A stretch of DNA of 9,264 bases from Chloroflexota bacterium (lineage in GTDB: Bacteria; Chloroflexota; Dehalococcoidia; Lucifugimonadales; JADFKI01): the NCBI GenBank assembly GCA_009838595.1, contig VXRI01000306.1, forward strand, positions 1 through 9,264, given 5' to 3'. This document shows positions 1 through 6,476 of this stretch, piece after piece (the first letter of the stretch is position 1; the number at the start of each line of letters is the position of its first letter). A program made the translations under genes and the position numbers. A model generated the notes under the pieces. The model had not been told where the DNA came from, ran no database searches, and was given only the letters and a program-made list of their open reading frames with translations.

Positions 1-19
1 CGCGCAGGCGGGAATGACG
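1..19. repeat. Edge of a dispersed GGGAATGACG-type repeat
   Basis: The window opens with CGCGCAGGCGGGAATGACG. This looks like the right half of a common intergenic palindromic repeat in which an ATTCCCGC arm is followed by a GCGGGAAT arm and GACG. The left arm would lie outside the window. A related element ending in CGGAATGACA is present at 4031-4060. The remaining bases up to the htrA-like start at 227 show an AT-rich pocket (117-142) but no promoter I can defend. Confidence 0.4.
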
Positions 20-154
20 AAAAGAGCGGTCGTCGGGAATTGTGAAATCGTCTTGAGCAAAGTCCTGAATGTTCAGTCAGAAAATAACCGCGATTTGAAA
101 GAAGCGGTGGCTGCCGAATTTACGCCTCGGCTAATTTAATATGCGATTGCCCTG

Positions 155-187
155 CTATCCTACCCATCTTGTCCATCCTGATAAATG
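155..187 (+). repeat. Dispersed intergenic repeat, copy 1
   Basis: The stretch CTATCCTACCCATCTTGTCC followed by ATCCTGATAAATG resembles the copy at 6376-6415, sharing ATCTTGT then CATCC in the same register. It lies directly upstream of the protease gene and contains the more upstream possible ATG at 185. That is one reason to prefer the start at 227. The copy is degenerate and lacks the CATGTAAGT end seen in copies 2 and 3. Confidence 0.5.
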
Positions 188-226
188 CCGTTTGACCGAT
201 ATTTCGCGCATGGCTATCATGAATAT

Positions 227-1468
227 ATGAAGACTTCACGAATCGCGCTCGCAGCTGCGCTAGCACTGACTCTCGCCGTCTTCGCGCTGGCGTGTAATCA
301 GAGCACGGCTGACGATTCTCCATCGGATCTTTCCACATTCTCCGGCGAGCCGGTGCAGGCAGCCACGCCGGTGTTGGAAATGTTGCAATCCGCTGCCGCG
401 CAGAACGGCTATGTTACGAGCCCCGGCGCGCCTGCCGCCAATGCAGAAGAGCCCGCGCCGTTCCTGCTGCGTGGAATACCGAACACGCCATACATAGCGC
501 AATCCACATCACCCGCGCCGCCGCCTGTAGGCGCGCTCACAGCATTGCCATCGATAGCGTCGCTCGTGGATGAAATCGAACCGGCGGTCGTGTCCATATC
601 CGTAGAGTCTGTCAGCCGCGGGATGTTCTTCGATTTCACCGACGAAGGCGCAGGCACGGGCGCCGTCATCCGCCCGGACGGCTACATCGTAACGAACTTC
701 CATGTGATACAAGGCGCGAACGACATTCAGGTTACGCTCGCCAACGGTAACACATACGACGCGGATGTGGTCGGCTACGACATCATCACCGACCTTGCGG
801 TGCTGAAGATTGACGACGACAACCTCGCCACTATCAGGATGGGCGACTCGGACGCGCTCGATGTGGGCGATTGGGTGGTCGCGCTGGGCAATGCGCTCGC
901 GCTCAAGGGCGGTCCGACGGTTACGCTCGGCATCGTCAGCGCGCGTGGTCGCACGCTTAGCACGGACCGCGGCGACCTGTACGACCTGATTCAGACGGAC
1001 GCAGCCATCAACGACGGCAACAGCGGCGGACCACTCATCAACCTACAGGGTGAAGTCATCGGCATCAACACGGCGATAATCCGGCGCGCGCAGGGTATCG
1101 GCTTCGCGATCAGCTCCACCGCCGCGCAACCTATCATCAACAGCCTAATCGAGCATGGTCGCGTGGTCAGGCCGCTTATCGGGCTGACAGGCGCGGATGT
1201 AACGCCGGCGCGCGCGAATCAGCTTGGGCTCAACGTGGATGAGGGCATAATAGTAACGCGAATGACGCTCGACGGACCCGCATACGAAGCGGGCATACGC
1301 GTGGGCGATGTGATAACCAAACTCAACGACATCCCTACGCCCGACATGGCAGCATTCCTAACCCTTCTCTGGACATTCGACATAGGCCAAGAAGTTCAAG
1401 TCGAATACATCCACGAAAACGAAACCCAAGTAACAGGCGTAACGCTGATAGAACGCCCGTCGCTTTAG
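227..1468 (+). CDS. HtrA/DegP-like S1C serine protease with one PDZ domain, probable lipoprotein
   Basis: This is a 413-residue trypsin-like protease that would degrade or survey misfolded proteins outside the cytoplasmic membrane. I start at ATG 227 because the protein then opens MKTSRIA with a hydrophobic stretch ending in FALAC, which reads as a lipoprotein signal with Cys23 as the lipid-modified residue. ATG 185 would add 14 residues that spoil the signal, and neither start has a clear ribosome site. After about 90 Ala/Pro-rich linker residues comes the protease domain. The triad is visible as His159 (TNFHV), Asp189 (ITDLAVLKID) and Ser266 (GNSGGPL). A single PDZ domain follows at about 315-410, so the build resembles DegS/HhoA-type proteins rather than two-PDZ DegP. 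The gene stands alone on the + strand and converges on ubiE. Family assignment is firm; substrate and exact location are inferred. Confidence 0.93.
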   Translation: MKTSRIALAAALALTLAVFALACNQSTADDSPSDLSTFSGEPVQAATPVLEMLQSAAAQNGYVTSPGAPAANAEEPAPFLLRGIPNTPYIAQSTSPAPPPVGALTALPSIASLVDEIEPAVVSISVESVSRGMFFDFTDEGAGTGAVIRPDGYIVTNFHVIQGANDIQVTLANGNTYDADVVGYDIITDLAVLKIDDDNLATIRMGDSDALDVGDWVVALGNALALKGGPTVTLGIVSARGRTLSTDRGDLYDLIQTDAAINDGNSGGPLINLQGEVIGINTAIIRRAQGIGFAISSTAAQPIINSLIEHGRVVRPLIGLTGADVTPARANQLGLNVDEGIIVTRMTLDGPAYEAGIRVGDVITKLNDIPTPDMAAFLTLLWTFDIGQEVQVEYIHENETQVTGVTLIERPSL

Positions 1469-1530
1469 CGCCCACCCCTCGCCATCGTATCCGCCAATTG
1501 CCGCGCGCTCAGAAAATCGCTTACGGTCTT
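1465..1530 (-). pseudogene. Degenerate copy of the 3' part of ubiE
   Basis: On the minus strand, just after the ubiE stop codon, one frame reads KTVSDFLSARQLADTMARGG, then R and a stop. This aligns without gaps to UbiE residues 199-218 of the neighbouring gene (ESVGEFLSAREMAEAMASAG). Ten of the 20 aligned residues match and most others are conservative. By hand I count 42 of 60 identical bases between 1471-1530 and 1601-1660. No start codon or body of a gene precedes it, so it cannot be a functional gene. It looks like the remnant of a duplicated or replaced ubiE end. Its stop codon overlaps the stop of the protease gene on the other strand. Confidence 0.6.
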
Positions 1531-1531
1531 A

Positions 1532-2254
1532 TTACCCCACCTCACCGGACACCACCGCCACCATGCCCAGCGCGAGGCTGCGGCGTTGCACGTTGCGCAG
1601 TCCGGCGCTCGCCATCGCCTCTGCCATCTCTCGTGCGCTCAGGAACTCGCCTACGGATTCGGGCAGATACGAGTACGCCTCGCTGTCGCCTGCCAGCGCC
1701 GCGCCCAATATCGGCGCGACCTTGCGGAAGCACCAGGGCAGTGCGCGACTTCGCAAGCCCTTGCCTTCCATGCGCACGATTTCCAGCACCACCACGCGGC
1801 CGCCGGGCTGCACCACCCGCGCCATCTCGCCTATCGCGCGCGGCACATCAATGAAGTTGCGCACGCCGAAGCCCACTGTTACGCACACGAAGCCGTTATC
1901 TGCGAACGGAAGCGCGTGCGCGTCTCCCACAGTGAAGGTCGTGTTCGCGTGTAGCCCTTGCCGCCGCGCCTTCACCTTCGCGAGCGCGAGCATCTCCGGG
2001 GTGAAATCCAGCCCGACGACATGCTTGATGCTCGGTTTTCGCGCCAAGTCAAACGCGAAATCGCCCGTGCCGCAAGCCACATCGAGCGCCGTGCCATCCA
2101 GCCCGGAGCCGCACGCGATGTTCGCCGCGAGCCGCCGCCAAGCGTAGTGCATCCCGCCCGTCATCACGGTGTTCAGCAGGTCGTATCGCCGCGATATTCG
2201 CCCGAACATTCGGCTCACATATCTCGACCGCTCCTCGCCGCGCAGCCTAGCCAC
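1532..2254 (-). CDS. ubiE: Demethylmenaquinone/ubiquinone C-methyltransferase (UbiE/MenG)
   Basis: This is a 240-residue SAM-dependent methyltransferase that would add the ring methyl group in the late step of menaquinone (or ubiquinone) synthesis, normally at the membrane face. Family marks are in order: YDLLN near residues 24-28, SAM motif I LDVACGTGD at 57-65, GLDFTPEML at 81-89, GDAHALPF at 110-117, GFGVRNF at 128-134, RVVQPGGRVVVLE at 146-158 and YSYLPESV at 194-201. Length is normal for UbiE. The start is GTG at 2254-2252, overlapping the nnr stop by one base (TAGTG), which suggests translational coupling. ATG at codon 16 is possible but would remove residues just before the first conserved block. 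Which quinone is methylated cannot be read from the sequence. A degenerate copy of its tail lies immediately downstream. Confidence 0.93.
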   Translation of the reverse strand: MARLRGEERSRYVSRMFGRISRRYDLLNTVMTGGMHYAWRRLAANIACGSGLDGTALDVACGTGDFAFDLARKPSIKHVVGLDFTPEMLALAKVKARRQGLHANTTFTVGDAHALPFADNGFVCVTVGFGVRNFIDVPRAIGEMARVVQPGGRVVVLEIVRMEGKGLRSRALPWCFRKVAPILGAALAGDSEAYSYLPESVGEFLSAREMAEAMASAGLRNVQRRSLALGMVAVVSGEVG

Positions 2255-3963
2255 TAGCCGCGCTCCCTATCCGACGGCATACCCGCTGACCTACTCAAAG
2301 ACATGCTTGTTGATACCGACAGGCTTGACCGCGCTGCACGGATTTCTTGCGATTTATCGCCTTCGCCCACCGCGCCGCCTTCGCGCAGCGCCTTGATTGC
2401 GAGCGGCAGTTCGGGCAGAAGGTCGCTCGCAACCATGCCCGTGTCACCCAGCCGGTCGCGCACCCTTTCGCCGGCGAGACCGTGCAGATACACACCCAGA
2501 ACAGCCGCGTCTTCCGCCGATATACCCTGCGACACAAGCCCCGCGATGCTGCCCGCAAGCACATCGCCCGTTCCCGCAGTAGCAAGCCCCGCGTTGGCGA
2601 ACGGCGACAGCATCGCGCGCCCGTCCGGAAACGCTGCGACCGTGTGCGCGCCCTTCAGCACTACGATTTTGTTCCACAGCGCGGCGGATTCCAACGCGAT
2701 GCCGATGCGGTCGGATTGCACCTGCGCTGTGTTCATTCCCGTCAGCCGCGCCATCTCGCCCGGATGCGGCGTCAATATCGCCCGCTGCGGGAATCGATCC
2801 CACCATCGCTGCGCTCTCGCCAGCGTGTTCAACCCGTCGGCGTCGATTACCATAGGTGGCAGCGTGTCGGCGGTGATTCCCATAGCATCCGTATATTCAG
2901 TCCCGGATGGACACAGCACGGCATCGATGAATCGCCGCATATTCGCCGCTTGTCCCATGCCGCATCCCAATAGCATGCTGCTGTATCCGGGCAGATCCGA
3001 GAGCACCGCCGCAGCTGAGAGCGGCGACACCACACCGGGCGCTGATTCCGCCAGCGGCAAGTATGTCGGCTCGGTAGCCCTTCCCGCCACTGATGCCTGT
3101 ATGGACGCGGGCAGGGCGATGGTAACCAGTCCGCTGCCCGTGCGTGTCGCCGCGCTGCCCGCGAGGTATGCCGCGCCGATGTAATTCTGCGACCCTGCCA
3201 CGACCATCGTCTTGCCGAAGCTGCCCTTGTGCGCGTCAGTCGGGCGTGATGGCAGCAGCGGGCGCATATTATCGGCAGTTATCAGCGACAGCGGCACATC
3301 GTCGTCCAGGCCGGCGGGCAGCCCGATTTCCACCACATTGAGTGTGCCGACCAGCGCTGCCGCATCGTAGGCGTAATGCCCGACTTTCGGGTATCCCATC
3401 GCCAGCGTAATGTCCACGGTGGGACAGGCGGGATCGGCGGCGCCACTGTCCGCGTCCACGCCGCTCGGCATATCTATCGCGATGGTCATCATATCAGGAC
3501 GGCGCGCTTTGACTTCGACAATCAGCAGCAGGATGTCGCGCACCGTGCCTTCGAGCGGCCGGACGCGCCCAATGCCCAACACCGCGTCCACGACCACATG
3601 CGCCGTGTTCAGCAGCCGCCGCAATTGCGCCAACTCTGCGTCTTGGGACGCCGCAATCACGGGAATGCCCAGAGCGTTCACGATGTCCAGATTAGGATCA
3701 GGCGCGCGCCTATCGCGGCAGATATACGCGCAAACCTTCGCCCCCCATCGGTGCAGATGCCGCGCGACGACAAGCCCATCGCCGCCATTGTTGCCCGGCC
3801 CAACCAGCACGACGACCGGCACGCCCACCAAAGGCGCCCGCGCCCGTCGAACAGCGCGCGCCGATTCCAGCCCGGCGCGCTCCATAAGCGAGTCCTTGCT
3901 GACGCCGGCAATTTCCGAGCGGTCTTCAATGCGCCGCATCTCATCGGCGGTTACGATTTTCAT
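2254..3963 (-). CDS. nnr: Bifunctional NAD(P)HX epimerase / ADP-dependent NAD(P)HX dehydratase
   Basis: This 569-residue repair enzyme converts hydrated NADH/NADPH back to the active cofactor. The N-terminal YjeF_N epimerase domain (about 1-225) shows GPGNNGGDG at 55-63, VDAVLGIGRVRPLEG at 125-139 and IDMPSGVDADSG at 163-174. The C-terminal ribokinase-like dehydratase domain (about 230-525) shows HKGSFGKT at 245-252, DADGLN at 374-379, TPHPGEM at 398-404, LKGAHT at 436-441 and NAGLATAGTGDVLAG at 457-471. All expected nucleotide and catalytic blocks are present, so both halves look active. The protein is longer than the usual 500-530 residues, mainly because of a polar, Ser/Arg-rich tail after about 530. 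It lies 106 bases after the oxidoreductase gene and overlaps ubiE. No good ribosome site precedes ATG 3963, but the MKIVTADEM opening is typical of the family. Confidence 0.95.
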   Translation of the reverse strand: MKIVTADEMRRIEDRSEIAGVSKDSLMERAGLESARAVRRARAPLVGVPVVVLVGPGNNGGDGLVVARHLHRWGAKVCAYICRDRRAPDPNLDIVNALGIPVIAASQDAELAQLRRLLNTAHVVVDAVLGIGRVRPLEGTVRDILLLIVEVKARRPDMMTIAIDMPSGVDADSGAADPACPTVDITLAMGYPKVGHYAYDAAALVGTLNVVEIGLPAGLDDDVPLSLITADNMRPLLPSRPTDAHKGSFGKTMVVAGSQNYIGAAYLAGSAATRTGSGLVTIALPASIQASVAGRATEPTYLPLAESAPGVVSPLSAAAVLSDLPGYSSMLLGCGMGQAANMRRFIDAVLCPSGTEYTDAMGITADTLPPMVIDADGLNTLARAQRWWDRFPQRAILTPHPGEMARLTGMNTAQVQSDRIGIALESAALWNKIVVLKGAHTVAAFPDGRAMLSPFANAGLATAGTGDVLAGSIAGLVSQGISAEDAAVLGVYLHGLAGERVRDRLGDTGMVASDLLPELPLAIKALREGGAVGEGDKSQEIRAARSSLSVSTSMSLSRSAGMPSDRERG

Positions 3964-4010
3964 GATATAGTTTCACGCGTCATTTCTGCGGTAGTTGGAA
4001 TCCACTTGGT

Positions 4011-4060
4011 TGCAAGGAATTGCATAGATTTCGGATTCCTCACTTCGTTCGGAATGACAT
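4011..4060. repeat. Intergenic repeat with GGAATGACA end, upstream of nnr
   Basis: The 106-base gap between the oxidoreductase stop and the nnr start holds TCGGATTCCTCACTTCGTTC then GGAATGACAT (4031-4060). ATTCC (4035-4039) can pair with GGAAT (4051-4055). Just before it, TGCAA-GGAA-TTGCA (4011-4024) is a perfect 5-base stem with a GNRA-type loop. The ATTCC...GGAATGAC form resembles dispersed repeats found in many bacterial genomes and matches the end of the element at position 1-19. Stems are too short for a confident terminator. Confidence 0.45.
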
Positions 4061-4069
4061 TAGGAAAGA

Positions 4070-4999
4070 CTATTCCACGAGCGACTTCAGCAACGCCCGT
4101 GTCCTTGATACGGACGCCTCCGCGTCGTCGCCCACCGGGAATACATTGGCGATGAATTCGGTTGCGCCGGCGTCCGCGAATGCGCGTATTTGTTGCGCGA
4201 CTGATGCCTCGTCGCCCACGACTGCGACTTCCGACGGTCCCTCTACATCTTCGACATCCAGGATACGACGATAGTTGACCAGCGTGCCGTACCGCTCGAA
4301 TAGTGAGGCTGCCTGCGCTCTGCCGGCAGATTCGTCATCGGTTACGGCGACGGGCAGCCCTACGGATACGCGCGGGCTTGGACGCCCTGCTTCCGACGCA
4401 GCGGCGTTTATGCGCGGCGTCACATGCGATTCGATTGCCTTGACGCCCGCCATCCAGGTGATAGTGCCGTCGGCGACCGCGCCGCCCAGCCGCAGCATTC
4501 GCGGCGCGAGCGCGGAAATCATCACCGACACCGGCATGCCGTCCGGCACATCCAGCGTCGCATGCACATTGTAGAAATCGCCCTCGAAGTCAACCTTGCC
4601 TTCGTCTATGAGTGGGCGCAGCACGGCGAGATACTCTTCGACATGCTTCGCCGGCCGGTCATAGGACAGCCCCAGCACATTCTCGATACCCGGCTTGTGC
4701 GAGGGGCCAATGCCAAGCGTCAGGCGTCCACTTGCGGCAATCTGTGTGGTGATTGCCTGCTGCGCCAGCATCGTCGGATGGCGCGGATAAGTCGGCACGA
4801 CTCCCGTTCCCAGCGCGATGCGCTCGGTCTGCGCGCCCACGAGGGCAAGCGCGGTCAACGCGTCGGGACCTCGCGCCGAAATGTGCGGCAGCCAGAAGCT
4901 ATCGAATCCGTCTTCCTCTGCCTGAACACCTTGCGCGATTATCTCGTCCAGCCTGATTTTGTCGGTGGCAGACGCTCCGACGAATAGTCCGACTTTCAT
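4070..4999 (-). CDS. Luciferase-like (LLM class) oxidoreductase, probably F420-dependent
   Basis: This is a 309-residue TIM-barrel protein of the bacterial luciferase-like superfamily. Such enzymes use F420H2 or reduced FMN to reduce or oxygenate varied substrates. Visible family blocks are MKVGLFVGA at 1-9, EEDGFDSFWLPH at 28-39, IALGTGVVPTYPRHP at 61-75, GRLTLGIGPSH at 91-101 and the GGAVADGTITWM stretch at 172-183. The GIGPSH block fits the F420-dependent subfamily rather than the FMN monooxygenases, but the cofactor is inferred. The start is well supported: GGAGGA at 5006-5011 sits six bases before ATG 4999. The gene lies between acpS (36-base gap) and nnr (106 bases) in the same direction. 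The substrate is unknown. Confidence 0.9.
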   Translation of the reverse strand: MKVGLFVGASATDKIRLDEIIAQGVQAEEDGFDSFWLPHISARGPDALTALALVGAQTERIALGTGVVPTYPRHPTMLAQQAITTQIAASGRLTLGIGPSHKPGIENVLGLSYDRPAKHVEEYLAVLRPLIDEGKVDFEGDFYNVHATLDVPDGMPVSVMISALAPRMLRLGGAVADGTITWMAGVKAIESHVTPRINAAASEAGRPSPRVSVGLPVAVTDDESAGRAQAASLFERYGTLVNYRRILDVEDVEGPSEVAVVGDEASVAQQIRAFADAGATEFIANVFPVGDDAEASVSRTRALLKSLVE

Positions 5000-5035
5000 G
5001 TTTTGTCCTCCGTAGTTTTCAGTTGATCAGTCAGT

Positions 5036-5425
5036 CTAGCGGCGCGGCACGAGGTTGCCGCGCTTGCTTTCGCCGATGACGGATGCCACCGCGAACTCGC
5101 GGGAGTGCGACAGGGATAAGGCGATGTCCGTCAGGCCTATACGCTCTGCGCGCACCGTCGCCGTACCATGCAGCTTTATGTGCGGCGCTTGTCCGCGACC
5201 GCGCACGACCTCGATGTCTCGCCAATGGACGCCGCGCACGCCCGTGCCTAGCAGCTTCATGACCGCTTCCTTCGCGGCGAATCGGCTCGCCAACTGCGGC
5301 GCGCGCCCACGACAGTACGCCGCCTCCGCATCCGTGTATATCCGCCGCAAAAAGCGTTCGCCGTACTGCGCGTACACGCGCTTCACGCGCTCAATCTCGA
5401 TTATGTCAACGCCTGTAACGAGCAT
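5036..5425 (-). CDS. acpS: Holo-[acyl-carrier-protein] synthase
   Basis: This 129-residue enzyme transfers 4'-phosphopantetheine from CoA to a serine of acyl carrier protein and so activates fatty acid synthesis in the cytoplasm. The family signature is complete: GVDIIEIERV at 5-14 with metal-binding Asp7, RFAAKEAVMKLLGTG at 48-62 with Glu53, and the C-terminal ALSLSHSREFAVASVI block at 102-117. Length is typical. ATG 5425 gives the canonical opening MLVTGVDIIEIER, although no clear ribosome site precedes it. It follows the MTHFR gene by 60 bases, a gap that carries repeat copy 2. acpS next to nnr is a familiar arrangement in bacteria; here an LLM oxidoreductase lies between them. Confidence 0.96.
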   Translation of the reverse strand: MLVTGVDIIEIERVKRVYAQYGERFLRRIYTDAEAAYCRGRAPQLASRFAAKEAVMKLLGTGVRGVHWRDIEVVRGRGQAPHIKLHGTATVRAERIGLTDIALSLSHSREFAVASVIGESKRGNLVPRR

Positions 5426-5454
5426 AAGTAGTCAGTCAGGTTCTTGCCCGATTT

Positions 5455-5493
5455 ATATTCTGTCCATTCGGTCTATCCATGTAAGTTAATGCG
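5455..5493 (+). repeat. Dispersed intergenic repeat, copy 2
   Basis: The stretch ATATTCTGTCCATTCGGTCT and then ATCCATGTAAGTTAATGCG closely resembles copy 3 at 6376-6415. The two share the 12-mer ATCCATGTAAGT (5475-5486 and 6397-6408). It also shares the 10-mer TCCATTCGGT with copy 4 (5463-5472 and 7799-7808). The repeat fills much of the gap between MTHFR and acpS and runs into the MTHFR 3' end, so that its TTA supplies the MTHFR stop codon on the minus strand. Confidence 0.65.
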
Positions 5494-6367
5494 TCCGTTC
5501 GATGATGTCCGGTATCAGCGCTTCCCAGCCGATTGCCATAATGTGCGCGCCCTGACACATCGGGCGGATGTCGCGGATGATTTCCGACGTGATGTTGGAG
5601 CTCTCACGGCGGCGCGCACTTGCAGATTCGGCGGCGTTGTCCATCCTGTCGATGATGGAATCCGGCACGCTTATCCCCGGCACATTCGTGTTGAAGTTCC
5701 GCGCCATATTACCCGACTTCAGCATAATACAGCCCGCGATGATCGGCACGCCGTAGCCTTCTACTCGCCGCATGAACCGCTCAAAATCGCCCGCGTCATA
5801 CACGGCTTGCGTCTGAAAGAACGCCGCTCCCGCCGCAATCTTCTCTTCCATACGCCCGATTTCGCGGTCGAGGTCGTCCGCGCCCGGGTTCACCACCGCG
5901 CCAACGAACAGTTCCGGCGAGCCGCGCAGGTCCGCGCCGGACATATCCTTGCCGTTGCGCAGCCCCGCGAGCGCTCGCAGCAGGGCAGTAGAGTCTATGT
6001 CGAACACCGGCTTGGCATCCGGATGGTCGCCGCCGCCCGGATGATCGCCGGTCATCGTAACGATATTGAGCACACCGAGCGCCGCCGCCGCGAGCGTGTC
6101 CGCCTGCAGCGCGATGCGATTGCGGTCGCGGCAGGTCATCTGCAATATCGGCTCAAGCCCTTTGTCAAGCAGCAGCCGAGCCGCCGCGATAGGCGACATG
6201 CTCATGCGCGCCGTGTGCGAATCCGTTAGGTTGAACGCGTCCACCGAGCCGCTCAACGACTCCGCGCGCTCCAGCATCGGCGCGACATTCGTCCCCTTGG
6301 GCGGGTTCAACTCCGTCGTAATTGCGAATCGCCCCGATTGCAGCGATTCGGCAAGCAAATTAGCCAT
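5486..6367 (-). CDS. metF: Methylenetetrahydrofolate reductase family protein (MetF-like)
   Basis: This is a 293-residue FAD-dependent TIM-barrel reductase that would convert 5,10-methylene- to 5-methyltetrahydrofolate for methionine synthesis or a one-carbon pathway. Visible marks are TTELNPPKG at 17-25 with the catalytic-type Glu19, NLTDS at 46-50, QMTCRDRNR at 76-84, the TGDHP block at 106-110 with the flavin-contacting Asp, and FFQTQAVYD at 183-191, matching the FxTQxxxD region of MetF. It is a short form without the eukaryotic regulatory domain. The electron donor cannot be told: it may be NAD(P)H or another partner. It is the first gene of the minus-strand run, diverging from the CoA-transferase across 109 bases. 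Direct repeat copies 2 and 3 bracket it. The ribosome site before ATG 6367 is weak. Confidence 0.9.
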   Translation of the reverse strand: MANLLAESLQSGRFAITTELNPPKGTNVAPMLERAESLSGSVDAFNLTDSHTARMSMSPIAAARLLLDKGLEPILQMTCRDRNRIALQADTLAAAALGVLNIVTMTGDHPGGGDHPDAKPVFDIDSTALLRALAGLRNGKDMSGADLRGSPELFVGAVVNPGADDLDREIGRMEEKIAAGAAFFQTQAVYDAGDFERFMRRVEGYGVPIIAGCIMLKSGNMARNFNTNVPGISVPDSIIDRMDNAAESASARRRESSNITSEIIRDIRPMCQGAHIMAIGWEALIPDIIERTH

Positions 6368-6375
6368 TCCAAAAT

Positions 6376-6415
6376 CCCATCCTGTCTATCTTGTGCATCC
6401 ATGTAAGTCAGTGCG
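6376..6415 (+). repeat. Dispersed intergenic repeat, copy 3
   Basis: The stretch CCCATCCTGTCTATCTTGTG then CATCCATGTAAGTCAGTGCG is the most regular copy in the window, built of tandem-like words (CATCCTGT, CTATCTTGT, GCATCCATGT). It lies in the 109-base divergent region between the MTHFR and CoA-transferase genes, so any promoters for the two genes must lie in or around it. I could not find -35/-10 pairs good enough to report. Confidence 0.65.
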
Positions 6416-6476
6416 ATGTAAGATACGGAAGTTTAGGTTAACATGTGGGTATTCCGCATGAAAGGGCAGGACACAC

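Noticed and set aside
95..142. TTGAAA at 95-100 with an AT-rich stretch downstream as a promoter for the protease gene
   Set aside because: No hexamer at a 16-18 base spacing matches a -10 box at more than two or three positions; TAATAT at 137-142 has no fitting -35.
1469..1531. Terminator hairpin between the convergent protease and ubiE genes
   Set aside because: I found no inverted repeat there; the stretch is explained by the ubiE tail remnant.
2303..3184. Long + strand open frame of 293 codons opposite nnr
   Set aside because: It is antisense to a gene with complete YjeF family motifs; the translation is Ser/Pro/Ala-rich with no domain pattern, as expected from high-GC codon shadowing.
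4011..4024. TGCAA-GGAA-TTGCA stem as a terminator or RNA element by itself
   Set aside because: Only five base pairs, no T run, and it lies inside a probable operon; kept only as part of the repeat entry.
3376..4155. + strand open frame of 259 codons opposite nnr and the LLM gene
   Set aside because: Arg/His-rich shadow crossing two real genes and a repeat-bearing gap; no recognisable motif.
5444..6229. + strand open frame of 261 codons opposite the MTHFR gene
   Set aside because: Arg/His-rich translation and a start inside repeat copy 2; the minus strand carries clear MetF motifs.
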